From the NCBI GenBank assembly GCA_944390355.1, contig CALXPT010000005.1, positions 22,298 through 86,297 on the forward strand: DNA of 64,000 nucleotides, read 5' to 3'. Made by a program: the position numbers and the translations under genes. Source of the stretch: an uncultured Alphaproteobacteria bacterium (GTDB lineage Bacteria; Pseudomonadota; Alphaproteobacteria; RF32; CAG-239). This document shows positions 17,451 to 26,957 of this stretch, piece by piece. The notes under the pieces are model-generated. The model ran no database searches, was not told the DNA's origin, and saw nothing but the letters and a program-made list of their open reading frames with translations. Each line of letters begins with the position of its first letter. The first letter of the stretch is position 1.

Positions 17451-19770
17451 CCTCATAACAAAAGCAATTTTTGCGACGGCGGCATACATTTTTTCCTCCA
17501 CCGTTTCACCATTGCTGGCACAAGAAGCAGACGATTCGCAACCGGAATATGTTGCAGGACAGGTGAATGCGAAAACAAAAATAAAAAACAAAAACAAAGC
17601 CAAATCAGAACTAAAAGAACTAAACATGATGGGGTTTGCCAATACATCATCAACAAACGAAAACAGCCCCAAAGAAGATGAAGACATTTATTTTAGTGCC
17701 GACGAAATGATAAATGACGATGAGAATCAGACAATTACGGCTGTAGGCAATGTCAACATCATGAAAAAGAACACCGTCGTCATAGCCGACAAAGTTACCT
17801 ACAATCGCCAAACGGATAAAATAAATGCAAACGGCAATGTTATAATGATGAATGAAGACGGAGATGTTATATTCTCAGACGATGTCGAATTAACGGACAA
17901 AATGTCGCAAGGCACCATGCATCAGGTCAAAGTCGTTATGGCTGATGAAACCAAGATTACGGCCAAACGATTTCGGCGGTTAGGAAAAGACAACAAAGTC
18001 ATGGATTCGGCCACATATACACCTTGCGATTCATGCGAAGATTCTAATCCCTTATGGCAGCTCCACGCAAGAAAAGTGAAGCATTATGCCGAAAGTAAGA
18101 ACATGGTTTATAATGATGCTTACTTAACATTTAAGGGGATTCCTGTTTTTTACACCCCTTATCTTTCTCATCCGGATCCGACCGTCAAAAAACGTTCAGG
18201 ATTTTTATTTCCGAGCATAGGAAGCACCAAATACTTAGGCCAATACATCACGCCGCAATATTATTGGGCCATAGATGACCACCAAGACTTTTTATTTATG
18301 CCTACCTTTTCAGCAGACCGCGATATTATGTGGGGAGGTCAGTATCGCAAATATTTTGAACGTGGCTACATAAACTTAAAGGGAACTTATCTTAACGGAG
18401 CAATAAGAAACAACGACTACGAAGCAAGAAAACTTCCGGAATTCGGAGAAAAGAGAGACAGAGGCAATATATATTTAAACAGCCGCTATGAAATCAATGA
18501 TGAATGGGTAGCCCAAACCGACATCAACTACGTTTCGGATCGTTATTATCTAAAAGATATTTCCTTGCCGCAAAAAGACGATATGTGGTTAACAAGTTTT
18601 GCGGGAGCAGAGCGTTTCAACAACCGAGACTATGCATCCGTCGGAGCCTATTACTACAAATTCATCAGCTACATGAATCTTCCGCGGAGTGAAGAAAGGC
18701 CTTATGTTTTACCGCTGGCAAGCTACGAAAAAATATCAGAGCCGAATATTTACGGAATGTACACCAAAACCACATTGGACTACGCATCCGTATTGAGAGA
18801 AGAAACAAACTCATCCCAGCGCATGACAATGATTAATGCATGGAATTTGCCCTATACCAGCCCATACGGAGAAAAATACAAACTAGTAGCTTCAGTCAAA
18901 TCAGATTTGTACTACGTCGACAAGTATCACAACAGCTACAACCAAAACTTTACCGGCAGTGTCGGCCGCGTATTTCCGCAAGTCGGCTTAGAATGGCGCT
19001 TACCGTTCATCAAAGCGACCGAAAGTTCCCGTCAGATTATAGAACCGGTAATTGTTGCGGTAGCCGCGCCGAACGGAGGGAACAAAGACGACAAAATACC
19101 AAACGAAGATAGTCAGGATATTCAATTTAACGACGCGAATATCTTGAGTTTGGATCGCTACCCCGGCTATGACAGGAATGACACCGGCAGCCGTATAAGT
19201 TATGGTTTCAACTGGAATTCATACGGAGAAGTAACGGGACATACGGCAGCATTTGTCGGGCAAAGTTATCGTTTTAAGAAGAATGAAGGTTTCGGCGAAT
19301 ACCTCGACCAACGGAGTTACTTTAGTGATTATGTCGGACGCATCAACGCCACACCGAATGAATATTTAGATTTAAACTACCGTTTTACAATAGATAAGAG
19401 CAATTACAAAATCAACTACAGTGAATTAACCGCGGGTATAGGTCCGCAAATGCTGAAATTGTTTGTATCGTACATATACCTACAAAACAACCCGAATGCA
19501 ATGCTTCAAGGCTATAAAGAGAGACAAGAATTATATACATCTTTGCATTTAGGATTAACACGGGATTGGAGTTTAAATATTTATAATCGTCAAGACCTAG
19601 CAAACACCTCACGCTCACTTGAATATGGCGGAGCGGCAATATATGAGGATGAATGTTTCAAGTTTATATTAAATCTGCGTAGATACAACTATGTAAACTC
19701 AGACTACGATGACGACTTTGAATATACGGCAACCCTAATGTTCAAAACATTAGGCACCGTCGGACAATAA
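17440..19770 (+). CDS. lptD: LptD, LPS assembly outer-membrane protein
   Basis: Beta-barrel that inserts LPS into the outer leaflet. The start is set at 17440 (MKTNLITKAIFATAAYIFSS), inside the last codons of lptF, with GGAG 8 nt before it; this gives 776 residues and an N-terminal signal peptide. An OstA/LptA-type jellyroll follows (ISADEMINDDENQTITAVGN-like region near 80, VIADKVTYNRQTDKINANGN), then the barrel (YSHPDPTVKKRSGFLFPSIG-like segment to the C-terminus) rich in Tyr/Asp/Asn strands. A Cys pair (PCDSCED) near residue 190 could take part in disulfides. Confidence 0.93.
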   Translation: MKTNLITKAIFATAAYIFSSTVSPLLAQEADDSQPEYVAGQVNAKTKIKNKNKAKSELKELNMMGFANTSSTNENSPKEDEDIYFSADEMINDDENQTITAVGNVNIMKKNTVVIADKVTYNRQTDKINANGNVIMMNEDGDVIFSDDVELTDKMSQGTMHQVKVVMADETKITAKRFRRLGKDNKVMDSATYTPCDSCEDSNPLWQLHARKVKHYAESKNMVYNDAYLTFKGIPVFYTPYLSHPDPTVKKRSGFLFPSIGSTKYLGQYITPQYYWAIDDHQDFLFMPTFSADRDIMWGGQYRKYFERGYINLKGTYLNGAIRNNDYEARKLPEFGEKRDRGNIYLNSRYEINDEWVAQTDINYVSDRYYLKDISLPQKDDMWLTSFAGAERFNNRDYASVGAYYYKFISYMNLPRSEERPYVLPLASYEKISEPNIYGMYTKTTLDYASVLREETNSSQRMTMINAWNLPYTSPYGEKYKLVASVKSDLYYVDKYHNSYNQNFTGSVGRVFPQVGLEWRLPFIKATESSRQIIEPVIVAVAAPNGGNKDDKIPNEDSQDIQFNDANILSLDRYPGYDRNDTGSRISYGFNWNSYGEVTGHTAAFVGQSYRFKKNEGFGEYLDQRSYFSDYVGRINATPNEYLDLNYRFTIDKSNYKINYSELTAGIGPQMLKLFVSYIYLQNNPNAMLQGYKERQELYTSLHLGLTRDWSLNIYNRQDLANTSRSLEYGGAAIYEDECFKFILNLRRYNYVNSDYDDDFEYTATLMFKTLGTVGQ

Positions 19771-19785
19771 GAAGGGGATAAAAAA

Positions 19786-20859
19786 ATGAAAAAAATATTT
19801 TTAACCATAATCTGTTTACTGACAAGTATAAGCACAGCCAATGCGTTTGACTTTTCGTCAATAGACCCGCGTTTATCATCAGACCGCAACCCCGATTTTT
19901 CATCAGAAACAAATGATGAAGGCAAATCCAAAGTTTTTCGCACCCCGCAAACCATGACCCAAGCACTCAACGCGGAAGAACCCAAGATAATGCCGATGAA
20001 AAGCAGTTTGGTTAAAATAGTAGCCACGGTTAACGGAGAATTAGTATCTTCGGAGGACTTAGACAACAGGGTGAGAGCCTTTATCATGGCGAACCAAATT
20101 CCGGTAAATGACAACAACCGCAACGTTATTTATCAACAAGTTTTAACGGCCACGATTGATGAAAAGCTCAAATTACAAGAGGCCGAAAAGAATGGAATAA
20201 AAATAAGCGAAAAAGAAATAGATTCGGCGATAGCCCAGTTTGAAAAAGGCAACAAGATTCCGCAAGGAAAAATGAAATCGATTTTGAAAGAATACAACAT
20301 AGCCGAAGACACTTTCAGAGAGCAAATGAAAGCCGATTTGGCTTGGATGCGTTTAGTGAGACAAAAAAGCAATGCGGAAGGCACCGTAAGTGAAAAAGAG
20401 GTTCAAAAAGAACTTCAAAATGCCAAAGAAGACTTTGCCGAAGAAAAATACAAGCTATCCGAAATATTCGTCGGCGGCAAAAACGCCGCGGCCAAGGCAC
20501 AAGAGATTAGCGAGATATTGCAAGAAGACAACCGCTTTGAATACTATGCATTTCAATATTCGGAATCACCGACGGCCTCAGCAGGCGGACAATTAGGTTG
20601 GGTAAACATAAAGACCTTGGCACAACCGTTGCAACAAGCCGTAAAGGGTCTGAAAAAGAACCAAATATCAAAACCGATAAAAGTCGGCAATGATTATTAT
20701 ATTCTACGACTGGAGCAAATCTACAAGCCGGAACAGAACAAACACATGCCGAGCAAAGAAGAGGTTCGCACATTTTTGGAGAATCAAAAATTGGACACCT
20801 ACGCCACCAAATACATACAGCAACTCCGCCAAAAGGCAATTGTTGAATTCAAGGCATAA
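19786..20859 (+). CDS. surA: SurA-type periplasmic chaperone / peptidyl-prolyl isomerase
   Basis: Periplasmic chaperone for outer-membrane proteins such as LptD. It is 357 residues: signal peptide (MKKIFLTIICLLTSISTANA), a SurA N-terminal helical domain (VNGELVSSEDLDNRVRAF... EKLKLQEAEKNGIKISEKE) at about 80-230, and one parvulin domain (EEKYKLSEIFVGG ... SASAGGQLGWV-like segment, VGNDYYILRLEQI). E. coli SurA has two parvulin domains; alphaproteobacterial forms usually have one. It sits 15 bp after lptD with AGAAGGGG as SD. pdxA, often between surA and rsmA, is absent. Confidence 0.9.
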   Translation: MKKIFLTIICLLTSISTANAFDFSSIDPRLSSDRNPDFSSETNDEGKSKVFRTPQTMTQALNAEEPKIMPMKSSLVKIVATVNGELVSSEDLDNRVRAFIMANQIPVNDNNRNVIYQQVLTATIDEKLKLQEAEKNGIKISEKEIDSAIAQFEKGNKIPQGKMKSILKEYNIAEDTFREQMKADLAWMRLVRQKSNAEGTVSEKEVQKELQNAKEDFAEEKYKLSEIFVGGKNAAAKAQEISEILQEDNRFEYYAFQYSESPTASAGGQLGWVNIKTLAQPLQQAVKGLKKNQISKPIKVGNDYYILRLEQIYKPEQNKHMPSKEEVRTFLENQKLDTYATKYIQQLRQKAIVEFKA

Positions 20860-20864
20860 AAGAA

Positions 20865-21719
20865 ATGGAAATCAGCGCGGCGGAAAAAATATCCACCCTT
20901 CCCTCACTAAAGCTAACGGTTGAGGTACACGGTTTGCTGGCGAATAAGGCTCTAGGGCAAAACTTTTTGCTGGATTCGAACATCACCAACAAAATCATAA
21001 ATTTGTCGCTTGAAAGGCAAAAAAAGTCCTCTTATGAGGATGATTATGTTTATGAGGTTGGCTCCGGCCCTGGGGGACTGACGAGAGCAGTGCTGAGCCA
21101 TAATCCCCAAAAGCTGACAGTGGTAGAGATGGACGAACGTTGCATTTCGATTATGGAAGAATTGCAGTCAAAATTTCCCAAGCAGTTAGAGATTATACAG
21201 GGCGACGCTTTGAAAGAAGATTTTAGTATAAAGGATAGCGCACCCCGACACATTGTCAGCAACCTGCCTTACAATATTTCCGTTCCGTTGCTGATGGGCT
21301 GGTTGGAGCAAATGGGAGCTTATGAAAGCCTGACTTTAATGTTTCAAAAAGAGGTTGCGGAAAGAATCGTTGCACCAATAAACACCAAGGACTACGGCAG
21401 ATTATCGATTCTTGCGCAGTTGCAGTGCAAAATTGAAAAATTGCTGGATTTAAATCCGAATTGCTTTACACCCGCCCCAAAAATCTGGTCGAGTGTTTTG
21501 CTTTTTCGCCCGAAAGAAAAACTTTTGACAAAAGAGCAAATCAAAAAAATAAATCATATCAGTACGTTAGCCTTTGGCCAACGGCGTAAAATGGTACGTC
21601 AAAGCTTAAAGCAAATTCCTCAGATAAGTGAAAAACTCACAGCATTAGGCATACCGGAAACCTATCGAGCGGAGCAAATCACACCCGAACAATATTTGCA
21701 GTTAGCAGATATGATTTAA
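20865..21719 (+). CDS. rsmA: RsmA (KsgA), 16S rRNA dimethyladenosine transferase
   Basis: Dimethylates A1518 and A1519 in helix 45 of 16S rRNA late in small-subunit assembly. It is 284 residues. The SAM site appears as NKALGQNFLLD, VYEVGSGPGGLTRAV and VVEMDERCI; the catalytic NLPY is in IVSNLPYNISVPLL near residue 135. The C-terminal helical domain contains FGQRRKMVRQSLK. It starts 5 bp after surA and ends the outer-membrane operon. A short stretch of different codon style (GTT, TTG) compared with lptD is visible. Confidence 0.95.
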   Translation: MEISAAEKISTLPSLKLTVEVHGLLANKALGQNFLLDSNITNKIINLSLERQKKSSYEDDYVYEVGSGPGGLTRAVLSHNPQKLTVVEMDERCISIMEELQSKFPKQLEIIQGDALKEDFSIKDSAPRHIVSNLPYNISVPLLMGWLEQMGAYESLTLMFQKEVAERIVAPINTKDYGRLSILAQLQCKIEKLLDLNPNCFTPAPKIWSSVLLFRPKEKLLTKEQIKKINHISTLAFGQRRKMVRQSLKQIPQISEKLTALGIPETYRAEQITPEQYLQLADMI

Positions 21720-21747
21720 AAATTTTTGTCAATTTTCAAAAAAAAGC

Positions 21748-21776
21748 TTGCATAAAACAAATTTCGGTGTTAAATT
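21748..21776 (+). promoter_or_regulatory. Promoter of the orphan gene at 21828
   Basis: TTGCAT, 17-bp spacer, TAAATT, 52 bp before the ATG. The same -35 word occurs upstream of the J-domain gene and mnmE. Confidence 0.5.
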
Positions 21777-21827
21777 AACCGCCGTGTTAAATATTTTTAT
21801 GTATAACAAATTAAAATACCTACAATT

Positions 21828-22529
21828 ATGGAAACAATTCAAAAAAGCAAAGAATTGAAAGAAAAACTGGTTAAAGCTCTCGGTGCTGAAAATGCTAAAA
21901 AACTTCTCGACATTGCACCGGCAATTTTGGAAAGCGAACTGGATGAAACTATCGCGGAATTTCCACGCCTGCACAAAAAGCAGGTGATTCGCCTGTTTGA
22001 AAATGCTGCAAATGTAAAGAAAAGCGACAGCATTTCCGGTGGCCGTATCTTCCGCCCGACATTGATTTCTTTGATTGAATGTCTGGAGGCCTACACCGGT
22101 CGCAAGATGCTCAAAGAAAATTCTTTAGCACCACTCCGCTATCTGGAAGAGGCAAACGAAAACAGAAAAAAAATCATCAAGTCTTCAAAGAACAAAGAAA
22201 TCACAATTGAAGACATCGCCGATTTTTTCTCGGAAAGGGAAGACCGAAAGATTGAACATCTGATTGCATTAAGTGCAACCCAGATGGCAATCAAAGAAAA
22301 AGACCATTCAGCAAACGCAGTTCAACAATTCTTGCAGGGATGTTGCAAACAGCAGCTTCAAAACGATACTAAGGTTTGCGACTTGGTTCCACAGGACGTT
22401 CCTGCCGGTCAAGAAAGCTATTACATCGTTTTGTTCTGGATGGAACAGCAGTACGACAAAATGCTGCCGAAGTCATTCAACTTCCGTGAAAAAACGGTAG
22501 CAGACTTGATTTCTTTCTTTGCGGTTTAA
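21828..22529 (+). CDS. Uncharacterised helical protein, SD-less leader
   Basis: A 233-residue soluble, mostly alpha-helical protein (METIQKSKELKEKLVKALG...) that I do not recognise. It has no signal peptide or membrane segment. The central part is rich in charged helices (ENRKKIIKSSKNKEITIEDI), and the C-terminal part has a Cys pair (QGCCKQQ). The ATG follows an AT-rich leader (ACCTACAATT) with no SD. The gene has its own promoter and a strong terminator. It prefers GCT, GGT and CTG codons, unlike the adjacent lptD operon. It resembles in style the orphans at 9900, 37293 and 61471. Confidence 0.72.
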   Translation: METIQKSKELKEKLVKALGAENAKKLLDIAPAILESELDETIAEFPRLHKKQVIRLFENAANVKKSDSISGGRIFRPTLISLIECLEAYTGRKMLKENSLAPLRYLEEANENRKKIIKSSKNKEITIEDIADFFSEREDRKIEHLIALSATQMAIKEKDHSANAVQQFLQGCCKQQLQNDTKVCDLVPQDVPAGQESYYIVLFWMEQQYDKMLPKSFNFREKTVADLISFFAV

Positions 22530-22543
22530 AAGAAAAAAACAAG

Positions 22544-22580
22544 AAAAAGAGGCGGACTATAACAGTCCCCCTCTTTTTTT
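22544..22580. terminator. Bidirectional terminator between the 21828 gene and nth
   Basis: AAAAAGAGG pairs with CCTCTTTTT, and GGACT pairs with AGTCC inside it. T runs lie on both strands, so it can end the plus-strand orphan and the minus-strand tsaD-nth transcript. Confidence 0.88.
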
Positions 22581-23220
22581 ATACCTTCAACTTGTCTTTG
22601 GCATGGCACAAATCATAAATCGGACAATTTCCACAGTCCGGCTTCTGAGCTTTGCAAACATATCGCCCGAACAAAACCAACCAATGATTCGCTTTTTTAA
22701 TGTATTCTTCCGGCAAAACTTTAACAAGGTCTTGCTCCACCGCTTCGGGCGTTTTACCATCGCTTAAATCCAACCGATGAGCCAAGCGCATAACATGCGT
22801 ATCTACCGCCAAAGCCGGTTCATCAAACCACACGTTTAAGACGACATTGGCCGTTTTGCGCCCCACGCCGGCCAACTCAACCAACTTTTCGCGGCTGTGA
22901 GGAACTTCCCCGCCATAACGCGCTATCAATTCTTGACTGAGCGCAATAATGTTTTTGGCTTTGTTGTTAAACAACCCGATAGTGCGAATATATTTTTTAA
23001 GGTTTTCTTCTCCGAGTTCCAACATTTTTTGCGGCGTATCGGCAATTTTGAACAAATCTTCAGTCGCTTTGTTAACTCCTTTGTCGGTTGTTTGCGCCGA
23101 CAAAACCACCGCCACCAACAAAGTATATGCATTATGATAATTTAATTCGCACTTTGGATTCGGATTAAGCTTTTCAAAGGCAGCCATAATCTCTAAAATT
23201 TCTTTTTTGTCGCGTATCAT
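22579..23220 (-). CDS. nth: Endonuclease III
   Basis: DNA glycosylase/AP lyase for oxidised pyrimidines in base-excision repair. It is 213 residues. The helix-hairpin-helix ELAGVGRKTANVVLN carries the catalytic Lys, DTHVMRLAHRL has the catalytic Asp, and the C-terminal [4Fe-4S] loop reads C-x6-C-x2-C-x5-C (CKAQKPDCGNCPIYDLC). The start ATGA overlaps the tsaD stop, so it is translated after tsaD. Confidence 0.96.
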   Translation of the reverse strand: MIRDKKEILEIMAAFEKLNPNPKCELNYHNAYTLLVAVVLSAQTTDKGVNKATEDLFKIADTPQKMLELGEENLKKYIRTIGLFNNKAKNIIALSQELIARYGGEVPHSREKLVELAGVGRKTANVVLNVWFDEPALAVDTHVMRLAHRLDLSDGKTPEAVEQDLVKVLPEEYIKKANHWLVLFGRYVCKAQKPDCGNCPIYDLCHAKDKLKV

Positions 23221-24293
23221 GCTTTAACCCCTCCGGCACCTGCGGCTTTAGGAGCATTAGCATCTAGTGGCCAACGCGGACGCGGCTTAAAATCCAACGG
23301 GTCGCTGTAGCCTTTTTGAAAACGCTCTAAACCAGCCCAAGCAATCATCACGCCGTTATCGGTACAAAAACGTATCGGCGGCGCGGCAAAATTGAGTTTA
23401 GAGTGTTTAGCTAAACGCTCCAAAGATTCTCGCAAATAAGTATTAGCGGCCACCCCGCCGGCCACCACCAAATCTTCTCCGTCAGGATAATTTTCTTTGA
23501 AATATTTGATAGCTTTTTCCAGCTTAAAAACAAGACATTCTGTGGCGGTTTTCTGAAAACAGGCGCAAATATCGGCCGTATCTTGCGGCGACAAAATAGC
23601 GTGTTCCACTTTTCCATCGGGAGAATAAGATTCAATAATCTTGCGCACGGCGGTCTTCAGCCCCGAGAAAGACAAGTTCAAATCACCCGAATATTGCAAC
23701 GGATGTGGCAAAGAAAACCGATTCTCGTCCCCTTGCGCGGCCAATTTTTCAATCATCGGCCCCCCTGGGTAACCCAAGCCGAGCATTTTAGCCACCTTGT
23801 CAAAAGCCTCACCGGCAGCATCATCAATGGTTGTCCCGAGGCGTTCAAAATCATCCACCCCTTTAACAACCAGAATTTGGCAGTGCCCACCGGAAACCAA
23901 CAGCAACAAATACGGATATTTAACACCTGCGGTCAAACGCGCGGTCAAAGCGTGTCCTTCCAAGTGGTTAACGGCAACAAACGGCTTATTAAGAGCCAAA
24001 GCCAAAGCCTTAGCCGCCATCACGCCGACCACGACACCGCCGATAAGCCCAGGGCCGGCCGCCGCGGCCACCGCATCAATATCACAAGGTTTGACTCCGG
24101 CTTTTTTGAACGTCAGCTCAATAATTTCATCAATATGTTCGAGGTGAGCACGCGCGGCAATTTCCGGCACCACCCCGCCAAACTTTTTGTGCTCTTCTTG
24201 CGAAAGAACCGTCTCAGCCAAAATCTCTCTTTCATCATTGACGATTGCCGCGGCAGTCTCATCACAACTGCTTTCAATTCCTAAAACAATCAT
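23217..24293 (-). CDS. tsaD: TsaD, tRNA threonylcarbamoyladenosine synthase subunit
   Basis: Catalytic subunit that transfers the threonylcarbamoyl group to A37 of ANN-decoding tRNAs. It is 358 residues. IESSCDETAAAIV opens the ASKHA fold, VNHLEGHA holds the metal-binding histidines, and LLLVSGGHCQILVV plus VAGGVAANTYLRE complete the nucleotide site. Its partner tsaE lies at 48164 in this window; tsaB and tsaC are not seen. It is divergent from the Mic60-like gene, as is common for tsaD in alphaproteobacteria. Confidence 0.96.
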   Translation of the reverse strand: MIVLGIESSCDETAAAIVNDEREILAETVLSQEEHKKFGGVVPEIAARAHLEHIDEIIELTFKKAGVKPCDIDAVAAAAGPGLIGGVVVGVMAAKALALALNKPFVAVNHLEGHALTARLTAGVKYPYLLLLVSGGHCQILVVKGVDDFERLGTTIDDAAGEAFDKVAKMLGLGYPGGPMIEKLAAQGDENRFSLPHPLQYSGDLNLSFSGLKTAVRKIIESYSPDGKVEHAILSPQDTADICACFQKTATECLVFKLEKAIKYFKENYPDGEDLVVAGGVAANTYLRESLERLAKHSKLNFAAPPIRFCTDNGVMIAWAGLERFQKGYSDPLDFKPRPRWPLDANAPKAAGAGGVKA

Positions 24294-24394
24294 AGGTATA
24301 TCCCAAAATATCTTATTGCAGTTTTAATTTAATCTTTTAAGATTATATACACTATAAAAACAAATATGCCAAGCATTTATAAAAGGAATTTGCA

Positions 24395-25543
24395 ATGAAC
24401 AAAAACAAAGCACAAAAGAATAGGCCAAACAAAGAAAAAATAGAACCGAAATTCGGAGAAGAAAACACCGATGCGCAACTTGAAATAACCGAAAATTCAA
24501 CACCGGAAAAATCTCCCGTATTACCTAAAGAAAATGCAAAGCCACAACCTCACAACTATAGTAAAATCACGGCACGCATCATCATCTGGATTGTCTTTTT
24601 ATTTGCATTGGCCGGCCTATTCCTCAATCCGGAAATCATAGCAAACGCCATAAATAAAATCAAACCGACACAAGAGCTGTCATCACCGAGCAATGTCAGC
24701 ATAAACAACTTGGTAAAAGACATCAGCTCAATGAGAGCTGAACTCAAAACCTTAAAACACTATGCCACAAACAAAACTGCCGCCCCGAACACCGCCACCA
24801 AAAACGAACTTACGGATTTAAGCAATCGGTTAAACAACTTTGAAACTCAAAACATCGCTTTAATAGATAAAAAAGCCGATAAAGATGTCGTTTTGGGAAT
24901 AATAAACCGCTTGGATAAATTGGAACAACGGCTTGATAACATGGCAAAAATTTCCGACCAAGGCGCATTAATTTTGTCAACCGCAATGATGATAAAAGAT
25001 TCTGCGGCGCGCGGCAACAGTTATGAATACGAGGCAGAAATGCTCTCACAACTAACGGCACAAGAACCGCAATTTTACAATTCTGTAAGAATACTAAACA
25101 CCTATGCCACCCAAAACATCCCGTCATCGGAGCAGCTAAAAAAAGACTTCGCAAAATTATATAAAAAAATATCGGAAGAGGAAACCAAACGTCAGGTAAA
25201 AGATAAAAACTGGAAAGAAGTATTAAACATAAAATTCCAAGAATATATAAAAGTCAAACGTCTATCACCACAAGGACAAGAAACAGCAAATTCAAAAGAA
25301 TTGCCGACAGAAAAGAGCATTTTGGAAATAGCCAAAGAAGAAATCGAACAAAAGAAATTTGCACAGGCGATAGAAACCCTAAACGCCATACCGGAACTCT
25401 TGGCAATGTATCCGTCATTGCAGGAATGGACATCAAAAGCCGAAATAAACATAGCCTTTAATCAGGCAATTAAGCAAATTTCAACAGCATCCTTAGCCTT
25501 AATGAGATTAAATTATTTACAGCCGCAAAACACAATGGAGTAG
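24395..25543 (+). CDS. Mic60/mitofilin-like inner-membrane protein (COG4223 type)
   Basis: A 382-residue protein with a hydrophilic N-terminus (1-58), one membrane helix (ARIIIWIVFLFALAGLFL, about 60-78), a long coiled-coil periplasmic region (about 100-195), and a helical C-terminal part in which KDSAARGNSYEYEAEML and NTYATQNIPSSEQLKKDF match the general pattern of alphaproteobacterial COG4223 proteins, the relatives of mitochondrial Mic60 that shape intracytoplasmic membranes. Location next to tsaD supports this. The hemC/hemD genes that usually accompany it are absent. SD AAAAGGAA precedes the ATG. Assignment rests on layout rather than strong motifs. Confidence 0.62.
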   Translation: MNKNKAQKNRPNKEKIEPKFGEENTDAQLEITENSTPEKSPVLPKENAKPQPHNYSKITARIIIWIVFLFALAGLFLNPEIIANAINKIKPTQELSSPSNVSINNLVKDISSMRAELKTLKHYATNKTAAPNTATKNELTDLSNRLNNFETQNIALIDKKADKDVVLGIINRLDKLEQRLDNMAKISDQGALILSTAMMIKDSAARGNSYEYEAEMLSQLTAQEPQFYNSVRILNTYATQNIPSSEQLKKDFAKLYKKISEEETKRQVKDKNWKEVLNIKFQEYIKVKRLSPQGQETANSKELPTEKSILEIAKEEIEQKKFAQAIETLNAIPELLAMYPSLQEWTSKAEINIAFNQAIKQISTASLALMRLNYLQPQNTME

Positions 25544-25555
25544 AAAGGTATATCA

Positions 25556-26953
25556 ATGGAAAACACACATCTCAAAGCCGAATGGCTCAAAAAATATGCT
25601 ATAGTCCCCCAAACGCTGGAGCGCATAAAAGAAGTAAAATCTGTTGCCACCGCATTCAACACCAATGTTGACGCCGTTCTAAAAATCAGCGGTAAAAAAA
25701 TTGCTGAGTTAGCACAAAAGCTGGGTTTAAGCTTAAAAGAACTTGAAGATATACACCACACAAAATTAGAAAAACCGCAAGATGTTTTGAAAGGGCTCTT
25801 TAAGTGTTTCAAAAGCGGCATAGCGGAAGAATGGCTGACCGAAGACAAAACAATTTACGATTGGATGGTAAATAATTTAGGCTATGACCGCCTGCAAATG
25901 GGAGGACAAGGAGGTATAGTAGCCAATGCTTTGGCCGTAACCGGAGCAAAAAAAGTCTATGCGCATACCAATTCATTGCCCGCATTGCAAGCCAAACAAT
26001 TTTTAGCCTTAGAAAACCTGCTTTCATTTGATGAAAACGGACAAGAACAAGCTGCCTATAAAATCAATCGAGAGAAAGACATACCGCTTATCCATTGGAT
26101 TCTGGAGTTTGATAAAGGAGATTCGACAACCATTGACGGACAAACATTCACCTGCCCGAAATCCAATCGCTTTATTGCCACATACGACCCCCTGAATCTT
26201 CGCTTAATAATGGATAAAGCCTTCACCAAAAAAATGTCATCGGAAGAGATTGAATACGTCGTATTATCCGGCTACCACGCATTAACCGAAAACAACAACG
26301 GCGTAAAACTAACCGAGGACTCATTACCTTTAATTCACCAATGGAAACAAAACGGAGACCTAATCCACTTGGAAATAGCCTCCACACAAGACATAGCCGT
26401 ACGCAAGACCATCATTTTCAAAATTGCGCCTCATGTGGATTCCGTCGGCATTAATGAAAGAGAAGCTATTGATATTCTGGAAGTAACCGGTCATGAAGAA
26501 TTAGCAAAAAAATGCAACGATGACACCCATAGCATAAACATGTTCAAAGCTCTGTTAAACATCAAAAAGACACTAAAAACCCCACGCATACAGTTGCACA
26601 TGTTTGGCCTGTATTTAACACTGCAAGATAAAGACTTCAAAATTTCACCGGATTCGAATTTGCGAGGAATGATGTTAGCAGCCACGGTTGCCGCGGGAAA
26701 AGCAGGAACAGGTAATATTAATGAAGCAAAGAATTTACTTTGGGCACAAGGCCAAGAAGTATCAGATGTCGGCATAAACGAACTTAAAGACTTAGGCAAA
26801 TATTTAGGCAAACCACAATTAGCGGAAACAGGTTTTGCAGAAGTAGAAGGTTATGACTTGATAGGCCTACCGACAATATTGGTAGACAAACCCAAAACAC
26901 TCGTCGGCATGGGAGACACAATCTCCTCAATTTCACTGATAGGAGCGAGATAA
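25556..26953 (+). CDS. ADP-dependent glucokinase/phosphofructokinase family protein
   Basis: A 465-residue ribokinase-fold sugar kinase of the ADP-dependent family (ADP_PFK_GK). These enzymes phosphorylate glucose or fructose 6-phosphate using ADP and are known mainly from archaea and animals. AFNTNVDAVLKI near residue 33 is the substrate Asn/Asp segment, GGQGGIVANALAVTG is the sugar-binding glycine loop, and VGMGDTISSISL at the C-terminus is the GxGD catalytic motif with the base Asp. It lies 12 bp after the Mic60-like gene with AAAGG as SD. Substrate choice cannot be told from sequence. Confidence 0.82.
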   Translation: MENTHLKAEWLKKYAIVPQTLERIKEVKSVATAFNTNVDAVLKISGKKIAELAQKLGLSLKELEDIHHTKLEKPQDVLKGLFKCFKSGIAEEWLTEDKTIYDWMVNNLGYDRLQMGGQGGIVANALAVTGAKKVYAHTNSLPALQAKQFLALENLLSFDENGQEQAAYKINREKDIPLIHWILEFDKGDSTTIDGQTFTCPKSNRFIATYDPLNLRLIMDKAFTKKMSSEEIEYVVLSGYHALTENNNGVKLTEDSLPLIHQWKQNGDLIHLEIASTQDIAVRKTIIFKIAPHVDSVGINEREAIDILEVTGHEELAKKCNDDTHSINMFKALLNIKKTLKTPRIQLHMFGLYLTLQDKDFKISPDSNLRGMMLAATVAAGKAGTGNINEAKNLLWAQGQEVSDVGINELKDLGKYLGKPQLAETGFAEVEGYDLIGLPTILVDKPKTLVGMGDTISSISLIGAR

Positions 26954-26957
26954 AAAA

